Assembly: GCF_000702325.1 (NCBI RefSeq) | Contig: NZ_KL370891.1 | Coordinates: 1,566,771 to 1,630,770 of the forward strand | Length of the DNA: 64,000 nt | Origin: Thiomicrorhabdus sp. Milos-T2 | GTDB lineage: Bacteria; Pseudomonadota; Gammaproteobacteria; Thiomicrospirales; Thiomicrospiraceae | Reading direction: 5' to 3' | Part shown: positions 1 through 7,847 of the stretch, in pieces | Numbering within the stretch: position 1 is the first letter of the stretch | Layout of the letters: each line of letters starts with the position of its first letter | Translations under genes and position numbers: made by a program | Notes under the pieces: model-generated | The model's database searches: none | What the model was told of the DNA's origin: nothing | The model's input: only the letters and a program-made list of their open reading frames with translations

Positions 1-1
1 T

Positions 2-229
2 GAGTTTAAGACTGTAGAATTAAATATTGTTGCCGATTTAGAGAAACATGTTCCAGACAATTTTTTAACAGAAGATGGTATGGATATTACCGAAGAGGCA
101 CTCGATTATTTACGCCCACTCATTCAAGGCGAACACGGCGCACCTTTTAAAAACGGATTACCAAATATATCGCCTATTCACTTTACACCCGTTGCAAAAC
201 AGCTTGCTGAATTTTGGGCTATTAAGTAG
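2..229 (+). CDS. 6-phosphofructokinase, probably PPi-dependent (3' end only)
   Basis: Only the last 75 codons are inside the window; the gene begins before base 1. The visible tail contains LDYLRPLIQGE and FKNGLP. I recognise these from the C-terminus of PPi-dependent phosphofructokinases of the large single-chain type, which interconvert fructose 6-phosphate and fructose 1,6-bisphosphate. Catalytic motifs lie outside the window, so the assignment rests on this tail alone. It ends in TAG, is followed by an 81-bp gap and converges with the GGDEF/EAL gene. Confidence 0.55.
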   Translation, partial: EFKTVELNIVADLEKHVPDNFLTEDGMDITEEALDYLRPLIQGEHGAPFKNGLPNISPIHFTPVAKQLAEFWAIK

Positions 230-310
230 AAAACTTATAAAGCGACAAACTTAGTAATTAGCGATAAATTTTAGTTAGATTGGAAAACCTGATTTTTTAA
301 ACCATCAGCT

Positions 311-3232
311 TTAAAAGTTGGTAATAAACTCAGGCACAGCATCACTAGGAATAGGCTTAGAGTAAAAGTACCCTTGAATATTATAACAGTGGTTTTTTAA
401 CAAAAAATCACGTTGTTCTATTGTTTCTACGCCTTCAGCAATAACATCAAAACCTAAATTTTCAGCCATGGTAATGATTGTTTTAGTAATAGCTTTATCG
501 TCCTCATCCTCTGGTAAATCTCTTATAAATGATTGGTCTATTTTTAACTTACTTACCGGTAGGCGCTTTAAATAGGCCAGTGAAGAATAACCGGTTCCAA
601 AGTCATCAATAGCCATTCTAATCCCCAATTTATCAACCTTAACAAGCACATTTTTTGCATCATCCAAATTGGTCATAATATCGCTTTCTGTCACTTCTAA
701 AGCAATCCATTCAGGCTTACATTTTGTTTCTGCTAAACAACCTTCAACAAACTCAATAAATCCAGGATGTTGAATCTGTTTTGCGGCTAAATTAATCCAT
801 ACCGTTCCAGGGTTTATTCCTCGAGAATGCCAATGAACCACTTGCTTCATGGCCATTTTCATCACTTGTCGATCCAATTCAACAATCATTCCTGTTGACT
901 CTGCTAAAGGAATAAACTTGTTTGGCGCAACTAAACCTAAAGAAGGATGTTGCCACCTAACTAAAGCTTCTAGCCCAGTTATTGAATGATTTTCTGCATT
1001 AATTTGAGGCTGGTAATATAAAATAAATTCATCATTTTGAATTGCTTGCCTAAGACTCGCTTGCATGGCCACATGCTCAAACGCTCTTTGTGTCATATCC
1101 TCAGTATAAAACTGAACATTATTCCTACCTTGTTCTTTGGCTTTATACATCGCAGAATCAGCACATTTTAGTAATTCATCTACTGTCTGTGCATCTTTAG
1201 GGTACATACTCACCCCAATACTACTTGAAAGGTAAAAGACTTGTCCGTCTGCTTCAATAGCTTCTTTTGAAACTTCAATAATCTTCTCCGCAAATAGAGA
1301 TAAATCTTCTTCGGATTCGATTTCCTCGACTAGAATGGTAAATTCATCGCCACCTAATCTAGCTAAAGTATCTGAATCTCTAATTGAATTTTGAAGCTTC
1401 TTGGCAATTTTAGTTAATACCACATCGCCTATATCATGCCCCATGGCATCATTTATCTGTTTAAACTGATCTAGGTCGATAAACAAAAGACCAAAACTCA
1501 AATGGTGGCGTTTAGAGTATTTAATCGCATGATCTAATCTATCTTTAATTAGTAAGCGATTTGGAAGACCGGTTAAGGCATCATGATGAGCCTGGTGATG
1601 TAGTATATTTTGCTGTTCAATTAAGGTTTCTTGAATTTGTTTTCTTTCAGTAATATCTTCATAGGTTCCTAAAAGCCCAATCACCTCTCCCTCTAAATTT
1701 TTTAAAGGAACTTTAGATGTCGATAATATAATTTTTTCGCCATGCTTATTTGTTTGAGACTCTTCAAAATATAACTTAGGAACTTCACTCGTCATAACTG
1801 ACATGTCATCCTTTCTATAAGCCTCTGCATCCTTTTCAGCCCAGGTTTGTTCAAAATCTGTTTTACCTATTAACTGACTACTATCGGTTATTTGGGCATC
1901 ATCTAGAAATAGCTTATTGGCCCCCAAATATCGTCCCTCTAGATTCTTCCAAAAAATTCGTACCGGCATACTGTCAATGATATTTTGAAGCAAGTTAAAC
2001 TGATCTTTTAACGCCATTTCTGCTTGCTTTAATTCAGATATATCCGCATCAAAAATTGCATAGCATTTTCTATTGTTATAAGTAATTCTTTGCAGCGATG
2101 CATATACGGGATAAGTGGTGCCATCCTTTCTTTTGTGCATTGAAACATTACTAATTGTATCTAACTCAGTTCCTGCTAATGCTTTAAGTTGCTTAACATG
2201 ATCTTTTGTCAGTAATGGATTTAAATCGTAAACAGACAAACTCAAAATTTCTTCATTAGTATATCCAGTGCACAAACTTGCACTTTCATTTGCATAGACA
2301 TAATTATCCGTATCAAGGTCAACGATATAGAGTTCTTGATGCGTTTTTTTCAAAATAGTAGCAAGTTCATCATTTTGGTTTTGTAATGCAACTCTACTGG
2401 TTACATCCATACTAGAACCAATCACCTTAACCGGTTGATGATTTTGGTCATAAACCGCTTGACCAAAAATCTCAACGGTAATATTAGGTAAGTTTTTGCG
2501 AGTAATATCGATAATGACATGTTGACGTTCACCTGTCCTTATCGCTGATTCAATTTTACTTTTAACCTTAGTCGCATCAGATTCTGTTAACCGAGAATAA
2601 AAATCATCCATATTAGGGACATGCTCTGAATCCTCTCCATAAATCTTATACATCTCTTCAGACCAGCTCACTGCACCAGATAGTAAATCTATCTCCCAGC
2701 TACCTATTTGGGCGACTTGTTGAGTTTCTTTTAAAACAGACTCTTTATGGGTTAATAATCGATTTTTGGTAATTAATTCTTGCGAGGTTTTTTGAAGTTT
2801 TAAAATCGTTTCTTCAGGTGTATCAATTTCAACGAAAATAATCAGATGAAATTCACCAATAGCAAAACGGTCTGTATGAGAAGTTACTTGAAACCATTTT
2901 TCAACGCCATCTCCACACATAATTCTGGCTGGAATACCGAGTAAATCCTGCTTATTTTCTCGTGCAATATTAAGGGCATTAAACCATTCTTGAGAAATAA
3001 ATTTTTCATATGACTCATCAGGATAGGCTTTTTTGAACCAAACCCTATCCGTAGGAATATCTTCAACCTCATAACCTAAACTTTTAGTAAAAGCAGGGTT
3101 AACATAGACGATCTCATCGTATTCCTGATTTTGATCATCTATTTGCGTACGATTCAATGTGATAGGATTTGGGAAAAGACTTAATAAGTTAATTAGCGTG
3201 TCATAATCTAATTGATTTATCTTTGAATTCAT
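311..3232 (-). CDS. Four-PAS diguanylate cyclase/phosphodiesterase (GGDEF-EAL)
   Basis: Predicted cytoplasmic c-di-GMP signalling enzyme of 973 aa with no membrane segment. About four PAS-type sensor regions are visible (roughly residues 15-135, 170-285, 290-410 and 415-540). A GGDEF domain follows with intact RLGGDEF near residue 625, preceded at the usual distance by an RxxD inhibitory site (RDSD). The EAL domain begins near residue 725 with EALVRW, INLAAKQ, EVTES, DDFGTGYSS, LKIDQSF and AEGVET, so the metal and catalytic residues look complete. Both activities are possible; which dominates cannot be read from sequence. The start at 3232 has no strong ribosome-binding site. It is a stand-alone gene convergent with the phosphofructokinase. 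Confidence 0.9.
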   Translation of the reverse strand: MNSKINQLDYDTLINLLSLFPNPITLNRTQIDDQNQEYDEIVYVNPAFTKSLGYEVEDIPTDRVWFKKAYPDESYEKFISQEWFNALNIARENKQDLLGIPARIMCGDGVEKWFQVTSHTDRFAIGEFHLIIFVEIDTPEETILKLQKTSQELITKNRLLTHKESVLKETQQVAQIGSWEIDLLSGAVSWSEEMYKIYGEDSEHVPNMDDFYSRLTESDATKVKSKIESAIRTGERQHVIIDITRKNLPNITVEIFGQAVYDQNHQPVKVIGSSMDVTSRVALQNQNDELATILKKTHQELYIVDLDTDNYVYANESASLCTGYTNEEILSLSVYDLNPLLTKDHVKQLKALAGTELDTISNVSMHKRKDGTTYPVYASLQRITYNNRKCYAIFDADISELKQAEMALKDQFNLLQNIIDSMPVRIFWKNLEGRYLGANKLFLDDAQITDSSQLIGKTDFEQTWAEKDAEAYRKDDMSVMTSEVPKLYFEESQTNKHGEKIILSTSKVPLKNLEGEVIGLLGTYEDITERKQIQETLIEQQNILHHQAHHDALTGLPNRLLIKDRLDHAIKYSKRHHLSFGLLFIDLDQFKQINDAMGHDIGDVVLTKIAKKLQNSIRDSDTLARLGGDEFTILVEEIESEEDLSLFAEKIIEVSKEAIEADGQVFYLSSSIGVSMYPKDAQTVDELLKCADSAMYKAKEQGRNNVQFYTEDMTQRAFEHVAMQASLRQAIQNDEFILYYQPQINAENHSITGLEALVRWQHPSLGLVAPNKFIPLAESTGMIVELDRQVMKMAMKQVVHWHSRGINPGTVWINLAAKQIQHPGFIEFVEGCLAETKCKPEWIALEVTESDIMTNLDDAKNVLVKVDKLGIRMAIDDFGTGYSSLAYLKRLPVSKLKIDQSFIRDLPEDEDDKAITKTIITMAENLGFDVIAEGVETIEQRDFLLKNHCYNIQGYFYSKPIPSDAVPEFITNF

Positions 3233-3405
3233 CGAAATTAACCACTAACAGAAAATTTTAGTAATTGCACTTATTTACTTGAAAGCGCGTATTGAAATAA
3301 GTATACATTTTACTCATAAAAAACCAATTACTATTTGTAATGTAGTTTTTAAAATAATATTCGCTATATCGCGATAACACCTGAAAAATAAATTTGAGTA
3401 AAAAA

Positions 3406-3596
3406 GAGCCTTGCACGAGGTAGTTGCACGAATAAAAATGATAAAAAACCAGCTGATTTTTGTTAAAAATTGCCAATAGCTAGATATTGACTAGATTTTT
3501 TCCTAAATCAGGCAATTATTATCACATTTACTTATCACATTTACTTATCACATTTATTACCACCTTCTCTTTCGCACCTCACTTCGTGCAAGGCTC
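3406..3596. repeat. Decayed copy of the GAGACCTTTGCACGAGA MITE-like element
   Basis: Ends GAGCCTTGCACG (3406-3417) and CGTGCAAGGCTC (3585-3596) are inverted repeats. Internal blocks such as AATAAAAATG, CTGATTTTTGTT, AATAGCTAG and TTTCGCACC match the better-preserved copies at 38180, 40524, 52083 and 60342. No target-site duplication is visible and it holds an extra 13-bp tandem repeat, so it is probably an old copy. It lies between the GGDEF/EAL gene's upstream end and the lipoprotein's terminator. Confidence 0.75.
3519..3556. repeat. Tandem repeat, 13-bp unit, about three copies
   Basis: The unit TTATCACATTTAC is repeated head to tail with no mismatch until the last base. It lies inside the decayed MITE-like copy, so slippage within that element is the simplest explanation. 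Confidence 0.9.
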
Positions 3597-3610
3597 TCAT
3601 AAAAAAATTA

Positions 3611-3643
3611 AAAAAAAAGCTCGCATATAGCGAGCTTTTTTTA
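3611..3643 (-). terminator. Rho-independent terminator of the lipoprotein gene
   Basis: GCTCGC (3619-3624) and GCGAGC (3630-3635) form a stem with loop ATATA, flanked by an A-run on the left and a T-run on the right. It could act in both directions; on the minus strand it follows the lipoprotein stop codon closely. Confidence 0.85.
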
Positions 3644-3663
3644 GGTTAGATATTAACTAACGT

Positions 3664-4233
3664 TTAGTGAAAGCTTTTGAACTTAGCAATTAAGTCAGTA
3701 GGCTTTTTCTTTTTATTGTGTTTGTTTAAAACAAAAACAACTGTCTCACCTTTTGGACCAGCACCGATGTCTGTAAACATGAAAACAGGCTCGCCAATTT
3801 TACGAACGAAGTCCATGTCAGCTTTGTTGTCAAATACATAAATTCTATTATTTGCGTACATTTCACCGTAGAAATCATCGTAGCTTGCTTTACCATCCCA
3901 AAGCATAGCTGCTGGAGTGTTTGCACCTTTTTTCTTATCTGCTTTAGGTAAACCAAATACAACTGTTTCACCATTTGGACCAGCACCAATACGAGTCAAT
4001 CTAAAAGAAGTCTCGCCTACTGCTTTATATCCTTTAAAAGTAGGTAGGTCGTAAAAGATATTAATACGCCCTTCATCATGAGACTCAAATAAAGTAATTG
4101 AAGTCTTTGCAACTTCTGAAGTACTCATTGCAGCAGGCTTAGATTCAGCCTGCTTAGTTTCTGTTGCATTACAAGCCGTTAGGGCCATTGAAGCAGTTAA
4201 AGTCGTTGCTGCAAATATAGAGAATAAACGCAT
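3664..4233 (-). CDS. Small lipoprotein with an internal duplication, function unknown
   Basis: 189 aa. A lipoprotein signal peptide is clear: basic start, hydrophobic stretch and lipobox LTAC with Cys21. The mature part contains two copies of a block: IGAGPNGETVVFGLPKADKKK at about residues 82-102 and a matching IGAGPKGETVVFVLNK block at about 156-171, followed by lysines. Two related half-domains are likely. I do not recognise the family. A good ribosome-binding site, AGGAAGG, precedes the ATG at 4233, and a terminator follows the gene. It is monocistronic, with a long upstream region containing an iterated palindrome and MITE debris. Predicted to sit in the envelope; no function is proposed. 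Confidence 0.8.
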   Translation of the reverse strand: MRLFSIFAATTLTASMALTACNATETKQAESKPAAMSTSEVAKTSITLFESHDEGRINIFYDLPTFKGYKAVGETSFRLTRIGAGPNGETVVFGLPKADKKKGANTPAAMLWDGKASYDDFYGEMYANNRIYVFDNKADMDFVRKIGEPVFMFTDIGAGPKGETVVFVLNKHNKKKKPTDLIAKFKSFH

Positions 4234-4412
4234 AATACCTTCCTAAATATAATTCTAATAAATGTTATTTGCTTAGATAATTTGTAGATATCACTTGAAA
4301 AGTAAATTAACAAGCTAATCACCAATAAAACCTAAGCAAACTCAAAACTTGTGATTATTCTAAAAAAGCTTTTTAAAACTTAAGTAACAAATAGATGACA
4401 GTTTTATGACTT

Positions 4413-4424
4413 ACCAGGCCTGGT
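4413..4424. repeat. Iterated palindrome ACCAGGCCTGGT
   Basis: Exact copy, intergenic, extended to TACCAGGCCTGGTA. It is upstream of the lipoprotein gene. Confidence 0.95.
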
Positions 4425-4533
4425 AGGTTTATAAAGAAACATATTATGGGTAATTTATTATCAACACCTATCAAAAAATTGCCTACATGAGAGCTTTACT
4501 GCTAAAAGTCTATTAAATACGCTAAAATACAAT

Positions 4534-4770
4534 GAGATATTCGCACGAGTGGGTACGAAAGAAAAATGTGGTAAAAACTATCTGATTTAGGTAAAAAATG
4601 CAGCTTATAGCTACTAATAACTAGTAATAGCTCATAATATCTAGCTATTGGTAAGTTATCGCCCAACGTAAGTGCCTTTGGAGTACACCAACAATCGGGC
4701 GGTTTTTTTACCCTCAAGGGGCACCTAGAACCATTTTTATTCGTGCAACAACCGTCTCGTGCAATAATCT
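4534..4770. repeat. Decayed relative of the MITE-like family
   Basis: GAGATATTCGCACGAG at the left and CTCGTGCAATAATCT at the right are degenerate ends. GGGTACGAAAGAAAAATG, CTAGCTATT, TCGCCCAACG.AAGTGCC and CCATTTTTATTCGTGC match internal blocks of the intact copies. Rearranged and interrupted, so the exact limits are uncertain. This explains most of the 585-bp gap between the lipoprotein and MYG1 genes. Confidence 0.55.
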
Positions 4771-4818
4771 ATCATAAACAACCAATTATCTACCCATTAT
4801 CGATACAAAGGACAATTC

Positions 4819-5658
4819 ATGCTTGTTACTCACTCTGGCCGTTTTCATGCCGACGAAGTTTTTGCCATATCAATGGTGCTTATGGTTGAAGATCGAGAGA
4901 TTACTCGCACTAGAGACGAGGAAATTATTAAACAAGCCGATATCGTTTTAGATGTAGGCGCTGAATACAATCCAGAAACCTTACGCTTTGATCATCATCA
5001 AAATAGTTTTACTGAAGAGCGTACAAACGGTATTCCTTATGCCACTGCAGGTTTAATTTGGCGCCACTATGCTAAACGCATCTTTAATCTAAAAGGTTTA
5101 AAAGGTGATTATGAAGTCAACTTTGCAACACAGTGGGTAGATGACAAACTGATTGCAGATATTGATGCTGTTGATAACGGTCTATATCAAGAAGACCCTC
5201 GCCCTTCTGTGTCACTTTTAATTGCAATGATGAATGAAAGTTCTGATGAACCTGAAAAACAAGAAATCGCCTTTAATAAAGCCTTAGAATTTACCCATGA
5301 CACTTTGGAGAACTTCATTAATGCCGCTATCAAAGAAGCTGAAGTGTTGGTTGAATTAGAAGAATATGCAAAGACGGTTGAAAATGGAATTTTAGTACTG
5401 GATAAAAACCTGCCTTTTAAAGACTTTATTCGCTCTCACCCTGAAATTAAGAGAGTCGTTTATCCAAGAAATGAAGAACAATTTGGTGTTTACTGCAATA
5501 GCCAAATAAATCATCTGCCAGAACGTTTTAGAGGCTTAAGAGATTCAGAGCTGAATGAAGTAAGTGGATTAAAAGATACTATCTTTTGCCACAAATCTGG
5601 ATTTATGGCGGTAACTCTAAGTTTAGAAAGTGCTCTATTTTTAGCCAATAGCAACTAA
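4819..5658 (+). CDS. MYG1-family (UPF0160) DHH-like hydrolase
   Basis: 279 aa. The N-terminus MLVTHSGRFHADEVFA supplies H5, H10 and D12, and FDHHQN supplies D58-H59-H60, the DHH-type metal ligands of the MYG1 family, related to DHH phosphoesterases and exonucleases. Other family traits are YATAGLIW and AVDNGLY. Eukaryotic MYG1 is an RNA exonuclease; the role of short bacterial homologues is not established, so a metal-dependent phosphoesterase or nuclease is inference. A ribosome-binding site (AAAGGA) lies just upstream of the ATG. Single gene, and the IS110 element follows its stop codon by about 57 bp. Confidence 0.85.
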   Translation: MLVTHSGRFHADEVFAISMVLMVEDREITRTRDEEIIKQADIVLDVGAEYNPETLRFDHHQNSFTEERTNGIPYATAGLIWRHYAKRIFNLKGLKGDYEVNFATQWVDDKLIADIDAVDNGLYQEDPRPSVSLLIAMMNESSDEPEKQEIAFNKALEFTHDTLENFINAAIKEAEVLVELEEYAKTVENGILVLDKNLPFKDFIRSHPEIKRVVYPRNEEQFGVYCNSQINHLPERFRGLRDSELNEVSGLKDTIFCHKSGFMAVTLSLESALFLANSN

Positions 5659-5715
5659 TTACTAGAGACTCGTCAATTATCAAGAAATTGAACACTCACA
5701 AAATAAAACTACCAG

Positions 5716-5741
5716 ATACCGTGTTTGATTTTCATAGTCAA
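5716..5741 (-). promoter_or_regulatory. Right end of IS110; half of a circle-junction promoter
   Basis: Read on the minus strand, this end carries TTGACT (complement of 5736-5741), overlapping the transposase stop codon. If the element circularises through its CT core, TTGACT would lie exactly 17 bp from TATCTT, formed by the last bases TAT, the core CT and the first T of the left end. IS110-type circles are known to build a promoter at the abutted ends. Function here is inferred from spacing only. Confidence 0.6.
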
Positions 5742-6688
5742 GCACCAATCTTATATTCTGGATCAAAGGGTTTACCACTCTTCAGAATAGCATAAACCAG
5801 ATGAATTAATTTGCGCATTACCGCGGCAACTATCTTCTTACCTGCAACCCCTCTTTTTCTCAGATTGTCTGCAAAGGATTTTAAGACAGGGTTGTATGCA
5901 ATACTATTTACCGCAGGCATGTAGAGACACTTCCTTAAATTTGCATTGCCCATTTTTGAAAGCGATGAGCGATTTAAACTACTACCCGATTGCTGTATTT
6001 GTGGAACAAGACCAGAGTAACAGGCTAAGGCCTTTGCATTATCAAAACGATAAATGTCTTTGATATGAGTGATGAGTTCAATCGCTGTTTTTTCACCCAG
6101 TCCTTTAATGGACTTTAATAATGCCATCTGCTTAGCCAATTCAACATCCTGTTGAACGCAGCCTTTCATTTGGGATTGAATCTTTTCAATCTGCTTTTCT
6201 AACTGTTTAATCTGAGCTATTTGAATTTTCTGTACTTCAATTTCTGTCGAACTTTGCATTTGGTTTTTAATGCGGGTTTTTGTTTGAATTAACAAGGATT
6301 GAAGTGCTGAGAACTCTTGTAGCTTAGCGATAATCGGACTGTCAGGCTGCCAAGGTTTGAGTTTGTGTACTTCACAAAAATCTGCGATGAGCTTAGCATC
6401 TTCACTGTCGGTTTTAACACGCTTTAGTTTGGATTGTGCATGATGTTTGATTTTAAATGGGTTGATCACATACACAGGGTATTCTTGTTCGTAAAGATGC
6501 AATGCGAGGCCTAAATAGTATTTCCCGGTGGCTTCCATCGCGATGTGTGGAGAATCAAAAAGGCTCATCCATTTGATAAACTTTTTAAACCCCGCTGGGG
6601 TGTTATTAAAAGTGACACTTTGCTTTTGAGTTGAAACCGCTACGTCAAAGGTGTCTTTGCTGATGTCTATGCCGATGTATATTTTCAT
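5738..6688 (-). CDS. IS110-family transposase (DEDD recombinase)
   Basis: 316 aa. The N-terminal RuvC-like DEDD domain shows IGIDISK (D8), AMEATGKYY (E52) and TDSEDAKL (D94, D97), with the spacing of the family. A central coiled-coil-like stretch (about residues 140-190) is followed by the C-terminal transposase domain with IKGLGEKTA, ACYSGLVPQ and QSGSS, where S234 is the candidate nucleophilic serine. All key residues are present, so the enzyme is probably active. The start at 6688 (MKIYIGID) is the family-typical N-terminus. The gene is embedded in an IS with its bridge RNA immediately upstream, and a second copy begins to show at the right edge with no differences noticed in the shared part. 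Confidence 0.95.
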   Translation of the reverse strand: MKIYIGIDISKDTFDVAVSTQKQSVTFNNTPAGFKKFIKWMSLFDSPHIAMEATGKYYLGLALHLYEQEYPVYVINPFKIKHHAQSKLKRVKTDSEDAKLIADFCEVHKLKPWQPDSPIIAKLQEFSALQSLLIQTKTRIKNQMQSSTEIEVQKIQIAQIKQLEKQIEKIQSQMKGCVQQDVELAKQMALLKSIKGLGEKTAIELITHIKDIYRFDNAKALACYSGLVPQIQQSGSSLNRSSLSKMGNANLRKCLYMPAVNSIAYNPVLKSFADNLRKRGVAGKKIVAAVMRKLIHLVYAILKSGKPFDPEYKIGA

Positions 6689-6730
6689 GTTCGAAATACC
6701 TATTTTATGCTAGGATTTAATTTCGTTTAG

Positions 6731-6946
6731 TAAGTTCACACTATGGCTATACTAACCTTATGAATACAGGCTAGGAGTCTTGTCCTGCCTAAGATACCGT
6801 TCAGTTTATAGTGTGTGGGGATAAAGGTCTTAATCTGATAACCTGGATCACTCTGGGTGTCATTGGCCTGGTAGCAAGATCTCTTTATCCCTTTACTAAG
6901 CGTCCTTAATAAATTCTCCACTTCTGGAGAACACTTTCAACATATA
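6731..6946 (-). ncRNA. Putative IS110 bridge RNA with target and donor loops
   Basis: Upstream noncoding end of the element, read on the minus strand. First hairpin: TTCTCCA/TGGAGAA (complements of 6925-6931 and 6914-6920). Target-binding loop: closed by a perfect 9-bp stem (6883-6891 with 6818-6826). It contains CTACCAGGCC (6865-6874), identical to the left target and core region, and ATCCAGGT (6841-6848), near the complement of the right target. Donor-binding loop: closed by an 8-bp stem (6808-6815 with 6737-6744). It contains ACGGTATCTTA (6790-6800), identical to the element's right end, core and left end, and CATAAG (6757-6762), close to the complement of the left end. Transcript ends are guesses; the two-loop architecture is read directly. 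Confidence 0.85.
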
Positions 6947-6959
6947 AGGCCTGGTAGTT

Positions 6960-7826
6960 TTAATGTTTTCTCGTAATTAAATAACCACCCAGTAATATCG
7001 GTAAAACCCCTATCACTTGCGACCAACTCGGCACTTCTTGCAGAACGATGTAGGCTAGTCCCATCGTCATCAATGGCGCAAACGCATAAAGAGCGTTAAC
7101 TTTAGTGATTGGTAATAGGTGAATTGCTTCTACCCATAATATTTTTGCTACAAAAAAAACTAAAAAACCCGTCAACAGTAACCAAGGCCATTGCAACTGA
7201 ATTTGCTGCCAAGTTGGTGAATCTTCAAATAAGTAGGCCAGAAGAAATAAAAATGGTAAAGCGATGACAGAACGTACAAGAAGAATAGTCTCTGCTGAAA
7301 CCTGAGCACGAGACTTTTTTTGGTAAGCGTTAGCAATTGGAGCAATCATTGCCGCAAGCAAAACTAATAAGTCACCGATATTAACCTGCCAAGTACCACG
7401 AAATAAAACCAATAATGCACCCACCGTCATTAATACCGCACCAACCGAATGTTGACGATTTAAAGACTCACCCTGATTTTTACCTAAGAATAGATAACTG
7501 AATAGAATTTGCAAAAACAGAATAATGGCAACATTAGTTGCCGAAGTATATTGTAAACCAATAAAGGTAAGCGCAAATAGTGAGGTAATGTATAGACTGG
7601 TTAAAGCAAGGTTTTTATAAGCTGAACGTTGCCGAATTTCATACTGTTTACCTCTTACCAACCAATATACGAATAAAAAGAATACAGCAATTGATAAGCT
7701 ATAAAAATAAGCATGTAACCCTCCTAGCGCCGCAACACTAAAAAATGCAAAAATCGGAAACCATGCTTCAATTAACGTCAAACTTAAAGCGTAGAATTCT
7801 CCTCTTTTATCATTGTTAGAGGTCAT
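6960..7826 (-). CDS. EamA/DMT-family inner-membrane transporter
   Basis: 288 aa, very hydrophobic, about ten transmembrane segments in two repeated halves, as in EamA-type drug/metabolite exporters. Features include WLVRGKQ after helix 2, the GLQYTSATNVAII motif typical of the first repeat, and a short basic C-terminus (TRKH). The substrate cannot be predicted. The start at 7826 (MTSNNDKRGE) has no clear ribosome-binding site. The stop codon lies only two bases from the palindrome that received the IS110 element, so the insertion spared the gene but removed its native 3' flank. It is on the same strand as the glycosyltransferase gene, with 21 bp between. Confidence 0.85.
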   Translation of the reverse strand: MTSNNDKRGEFYALSLTLIEAWFPIFAFFSVAALGGLHAYFYSLSIAVFFLFVYWLVRGKQYEIRQRSAYKNLALTSLYITSLFALTFIGLQYTSATNVAIILFLQILFSYLFLGKNQGESLNRQHSVGAVLMTVGALLVLFRGTWQVNIGDLLVLLAAMIAPIANAYQKKSRAQVSAETILLVRSVIALPFLFLLAYLFEDSPTWQQIQLQWPWLLLTGFLVFFVAKILWVEAIHLLPITKVNALYAFAPLMTMGLAYIVLQEVPSWSQVIGVLPILLGGYLITRKH

Positions 7827-7847
7827 TGGTAGTGAGCTTTTCTAAAT

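Larger units (their letters stand above)
5716..6948 (-). mobile_element. IS110-family insertion sequence (copy 1, complete)
   Basis: Boundaries were read from the junctions. Left flank ACTACCAG (5708-5715) and right flank GCCTGGTAGT (6949-6958) rejoin to the perfect 18-bp palindrome ACTACCAGGCCTGGTAGT, a member of the dispersed family. The dinucleotide AG is present at both junctions (5714-5715 and 6947-6948), that is CT in transposase orientation, as in the CT core of IS621. About 22 bp lie downstream of the transposase and about 258 bp upstream, the layout of IS110-group elements with the bridge RNA in the long 5' noncoding end. There are no terminal inverted repeats, as usual for the family. 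A second copy begins at 63605. Confidence 0.93.

Noticed and set aside
3258..3476. Short open frame upstream of the GGDEF/EAL gene
   Set aside because: It lies over the MITE-like repeat, has no ribosome-binding site and no family resemblance.
3519..3556. Possible small CRISPR array
   Set aside because: The 13-bp units are directly adjacent with no spacers, and no cas genes are near. It is a plain tandem repeat in an old MITE-like copy.
4502..4717. 71-residue open frame upstream of the MYG1 gene
   Set aside because: It falls entirely in decayed repeat sequence.
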